Source: CAZFJG01 sp964410915 (GTDB taxonomy: Bacteria; Synergistota; Synergistia; Synergistales; JAFGMB01). Taken from it: 8,223 nucleotides of DNA. Below are positions 6,160 through 8,223 of the stretch, in pieces. Under the pieces are notes generated by a model that did no database searches, was not told where the DNA came from, and worked only from the letters and a program-made list of their open reading frames with translations. The stretch is taken from assembly GCA_964410915.1 (NCBI GenBank), contig CAYPIU010000060.1:1-8223 (forward strand), written 5' to 3'. Each line of letters opens with the position of its first letter. Within the stretch, counting starts at the first letter, position 1. The position numbers and the translations under genes are program-made.

Positions 6160-7347
6160 TCAGATCCTTGCTACACCTGTTTGTCGGGCAGCATCAGCTA
6201 CTTTTTCTGCCACGGCAGGGACGACCCTCTCGTCCAGAGCTTCGGGAATAATGTTCTCACAACTCAGTTTATCTTCAGGGATCATTTCAGCCAATGCTTG
6301 AGATGCAGCGATCTTCATTTCCTCGTTTATCGTGGAAGCCCGTGTATCCAGTGCACCTCTGAATATGCCCGGGAACCCAAGACAGTTGTTGATCTGGTTT
6401 GGGAAATCGCTTCTTCCTGTTGCGACGATTGCAGCTCCAGCCTGTTTTGCTTCATCGGGGAAGATCTCCGGAGTAGGGTTGGCCATGGCGAATATGATCG
6501 CGTCCCGGTTCATGGTTTTTACCATTTCAGGTTTAAGAAGTCCGGGAGCGGATATTCCAAGGAATACGTCAGCTCCTTTAATGACTTCTTCGAGCCCGCC
6601 TTTTTCTTTATCCGGGTTGGTGATCCGGGACATCTCTTCTTTTGCCCAGTTCATGTTTTCACCTCTGCCATTATAGATCGACCCTTTGCGATCACACAGG
6701 ATCACGTTTTCGGCTCCGGCGGAAATGAGGAATTTACAGATTGCCATGCCTGCTGCACCGGCCCCGCTCATTACGACCTTAACCTGGGAAAGTTTCTTTC
6801 CGGTTATCTTCAGAGAATTGATAAGACCTGAAAGGGCTATCACGGCAGTACCATGCTGGTCATCATGAAAGACGGGGATGTCTGTGGCCTCTTTCAGTCT
6901 TCTTTCTATTTCAAAACATCTCGGAGCCGAAATATCTTCGAGGTTTATCCCGCCGAAAGATGAAGTTATGAGGGCGGCTGTCTTAACGATATCTTCCGGA
7001 TCCTTTGTATTAATACAAATTGGTACAGCGTCTATTCCTGCAAATCTCTTGAACAGAACACATTTACCCTCCATAACCGGCAGAGATGCATCCGCGCCTA
7101 TATCTCCGAGGCCAAGAACTGCGCTGCCGTCAGAAATTACTGCAACAGTGTTCCATTTAGATGTTACTTCGTAAATGGAGGAAGGATCCCGGGTGATCTC
7201 CCTGCAAGGTTCAGCAACGCCTGGTGTATAAACCAGGGCAAGATCCTGCATTGTTTCTACCGGTAACTTGCTTTCAACAGTTAATTTACCCTTTGATCTT
7301 TTGTGAAGATCAAGAGATTTTCTGAAAATATCTTCTCTGGATGTCAT
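6160..7347 (-). CDS. NAD(P)-dependent malic enzyme (oxaloacetate-decarboxylating, small bacterial type)
   Basis: Converts L-malate to pyruvate and CO2 with reduction of NAD(P). From ATG 7347 it is 395 aa, typical of small bacterial malic enzymes. Visible motifs are YTPGVAEPCRE (40-50) with catalytic-type Y40, the lysine K95 in MEGKCVLFKRF, the metal-binding INLEDIS (135-140 region; E137, D138), FHDDQHGTA (160-168; D162, D163), the Rossmann loop GAGAAG (195-200), IFAMANPTPEI (285-295) and NCLGFPGIFRGALD (321-334). The acidic D219 at the end of the second Rossmann strand (LCDRKG) favours NAD over NADP. A start at 7443 would add 32 residues, but they overlie promoter-like and palindromic DNA, whereas GGGAGG (7359-7364) precedes ATG 7347 by 11 nt. 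ATG 7356 (398 aa) is only 2 nt from that site. The LarA-family gene follows. Confidence 0.95.
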   Translation of the reverse strand: MTSREDIFRKSLDLHKRSKGKLTVESKLPVETMQDLALVYTPGVAEPCREITRDPSSIYEVTSKWNTVAVISDGSAVLGLGDIGADASLPVMEGKCVLFKRFAGIDAVPICINTKDPEDIVKTAALITSSFGGINLEDISAPRCFEIERRLKEATDIPVFHDDQHGTAVIALSGLINSLKITGKKLSQVKVVMSGAGAAGMAICKFLISAGAENVILCDRKGSIYNGRGENMNWAKEEMSRITNPDKEKGGLEEVIKGADVFLGISAPGLLKPEMVKTMNRDAIIFAMANPTPEIFPDEAKQAGAAIVATGRSDFPNQINNCLGFPGIFRGALDTRASTINEEMKIAASQALAEMIPEDKLSCENIIPEALDERVVPAVAEKVADAARQTGVARI

Positions 7348-7358
7348 GGTCTCCATTT

Positions 7359-7364
7359 CCTCCC
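7359..7364 (-). promoter_or_regulatory. Ribosome binding site for the malic enzyme gene
   Basis: GGGAGG on the minus strand lies 11 nt from ATG 7347 and 2 nt from ATG 7356. It is the only good site in the leader and argues against translation from ATG 7443. Confidence 0.55.
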
Positions 7365-7391
7365 GATCAGAATTTAATTTGCAGGTTAATT

Positions 7392-7429
7392 TAATCCCGC
7401 AATATCCAAACGATATATTGACGGGATTA
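7392..7429. repeat. Operator-like inverted repeat upstream of the malic enzyme gene
   Basis: TAATCCCGCAATAT (7392-7405) pairs with ATATTG-A-CGGGATTA (7415-7429): 14 complementary bases with one extra A at 7421 and a 9-nt spacer. No T run follows on either strand as a terminator would need. It overlaps the putative promoter, so a repressor operator or a leader hairpin is the likelier role. Confidence 0.6.
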
Positions 7430-7443
7430 TAATTCATAGTCAA
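7415..7443 (-). promoter_or_regulatory. Putative promoter of the malic enzyme-LarA operon
   Basis: On the minus strand, TTGACT (7443-7438, five of six -35 bases) is 17 bp from CAATAT (7420-7415), a weak -10 lying inside the inverted repeat. A perfect TATAAT (7431-7426) is also present but has only a poor -35 (GAAAAC) at 17 bp. Either reading starts transcription within or just past the repeat and downstream of ATG 7443, which supports the shorter malic enzyme start. Confidence 0.4.
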
Positions 7444-7498
7444 GGCAAGTTTTCTGTCATTTAATAATATTCATAACATCACAAGAGTCTTAGAGTTT

Positions 7499-8008
7499 TC
7501 AGATCAAGCCTTCTTCATCAAGAATTGCAATGACATTAGCTGCTGCCATTCCACAGACAGAAGGACATTTGTCTTCATGTCCCCCGGCCTTAAGAAAGTT
7601 TAGACGTTCGTCTGGATTCCGGAGATTATAGGATCTGCCCATTATTTTAGTCTGGATCTCTTTGCAGTTGGAAGAATTATATTCATGCTCAAATATTTTT
7701 TGAAGTTTTTCTGCCATTTTAAAACTCTTAAAGCGGATTTCTTCAGGGTCTGGGAAATTATTATATTCTCTTCCAAGAAAAGAACTCAGCGCCATTACAC
7801 CTCCAGTAAGTGCTCCACAAGTCTTTCCCGTAAGACCTACTCCTCCAGCCAGGCCTGTAGCTGACTTGAATACATCATCACTAATCCCTCCAATTGTGTC
7901 TCTGATGGCTGCCAGGACACATTGAGAACAACCCCCATATTCCTTTTCATAATTTGCTGCCAGTTCATATGCCCGTCTCCTATGTTCAGCTAAATCCTCT
8001 GGATTCAT
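7499..8008 (-). CDS. C_GCAxxG_C_C family six-cysteine protein (putative redox-active)
   Basis: A 169-aa cytosolic protein matching the C_GCAxxG_C_C family, found mostly in anaerobes. Its biochemical role is not established; redox or metal binding is inferred from the conserved cysteines. The six cysteines are C27 and C30 in GGCSQC, C64 in GKTCGALTGG, C115 in SSNCKEI, and C148 and C152 in KCPSVCG. The glycine-rich stretch 52-70 around C64 is the most family-like part. There is no signal peptide and no second domain. The start is secure: AAAGGAGGGGG precedes the ATG. It follows the C45-like gene by 51 bp, probably in the same transcript. The 142-bp gap to the malic enzyme start contains that gene's own promoter-like region. 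Confidence 0.88.
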   Translation of the reverse strand: MNPEDLAEHRRRAYELAANYEKEYGGCSQCVLAAIRDTIGGISDDVFKSATGLAGGVGLTGKTCGALTGGVMALSSFLGREYNNFPDPEEIRFKSFKMAEKLQKIFEHEYNSSNCKEIQTKIMGRSYNLRNPDERLNFLKAGGHEDKCPSVCGMAAANVIAILDEEGLI

Positions 8009-8059
8009 TTTTCCCCCTCCTTTTAAAATTTCAGCAAAGTTTTCAGCATGTATTTCTTT

Positions 8060-8223
8060 TTAAATAAACTCGTATGGTATGAAATCACTTTCGCAGGGAT
8101 TCTTGCTGCTTATCCAGATTTTCTTTTCCTTCAAATCCATGATTATTGAATATACAGATGCCAGTTGCTTGCCCTGGGGATCACGTGTATCTTCATGCCT
8201 GCAGATTGAATCAGGGTAATTCC
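8060..8223 (-). CDS. 3' end of a peptidase C45 / acyl-CoA:6-aminopenicillanate acyltransferase-like gene (partial)
   Basis: A minus-strand frame runs in from the window edge (first whole codon at 8221) and ends at TAA 8062-8060, giving 53 C-terminal residues. The text SICRHEDTRD, LASVYSIIMDL and KIWISSKNPCES follows the usual C-terminus of C45 autoproteolytic acyltransferase/hydrolase proteins: a CRH segment, an 'AS-I-MDL' strand, then a 'W-(A/S)-xGNPC' strand. The catalytic N-terminal nucleophile lies outside the window, so activity cannot be judged. It is 51 bp upstream of the C_GCAxxG_C_C gene and co-directional. The assignment rests on pattern memory over a short stretch. Confidence 0.62.
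   Translation of the reverse strand, partial: NYPDSICRHEDTRDPQGKQLASVYSIIMDLKEKKIWISSKNPCESDFIPYEFI

Noticed and set aside
6181..6831. Long open frame on the plus strand opposite the malic enzyme gene
   Set aside because: It is the antisense shadow of a well-supported enzyme gene; its translation is rich in Cys, Phe and Ser with no recognisable motif.
7348..7443. 32-residue N-terminal extension of the malic enzyme from ATG 7443
   Set aside because: The stretch overlaps promoter hexamers and the inverted repeat, lacks a ribosome binding site and does not resemble malic enzyme N-termini.

Overview
This looks like ordinary chromosome from a heterotrophic, probably anaerobic, moderately AT-rich bacterium. 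Strong AGGAGG-type ribosome binding sites and the gene families present (C_GCAxxG_C_C cysteine protein, LarA-type nickel racemase, several amide hydrolases, small malic enzyme) suggest a clostridial or Synergistota-like amino-acid or organic-acid fermenter. The sequence does not fix the taxon. There is no mobile element, CRISPR array, rRNA or tRNA in the window.

Layout. (1) 49-1278, minus: an M20-family carbamoylase/allantoate-type amidohydrolase. It has a good promoter in the 188-bp divergent gap 1279-1466. The first 48 bases hold only its downstream flank, with no convincing terminator. (2) 1467-3415, plus: a putative operon of a 65-aa two-helix membrane protein, a PiT-family phosphate (anion) permease and its DUF47/PhoU-like partner, closed by a clear intrinsic terminator at 3443-3480. 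The permease seems to start at a non-canonical ATT at 1758, not at the GTG at 1836. The DUF47 gene starts at TTG. (3) 3546-4742, plus: an M20D amidohydrolase of the hippurate/N-acyl-amino-acid hydrolase type, followed by a hairpin shared with the converging gene. (4) 7347 down to 4822, minus: an NAD-type malic enzyme followed 57 bp later by a LarA-family racemase. In front of them is a promoter-like region overlapped by a 14-bp inverted repeat. (5) 8008-7499, minus: a six-cysteine C_GCAxxG_C_C protein, preceded by the 3' end of a peptidase C45/acyl-CoA:6-APA acyltransferase-like gene that runs off the window edge.

How the genes may work together. Three amide-bond hydrolase families (M20 carbamoylase, M20D, C45) suggest scavenging of amidated or acylated amino compounds. 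The malic enzyme/LarA pair suggests 2-hydroxyacid use, and the most economical hypothesis is a malate racemase feeding L-malate to the malic enzyme. The permease/DUF47 pair is a standard low-affinity phosphate uptake module, but its first signature motif is altered and a small His-pair membrane protein precedes it. No wholly new system is evident. The points that most deserve checking are the malic enzyme-LarA coupling, the PiT start and motif, and the operator-like palindrome.
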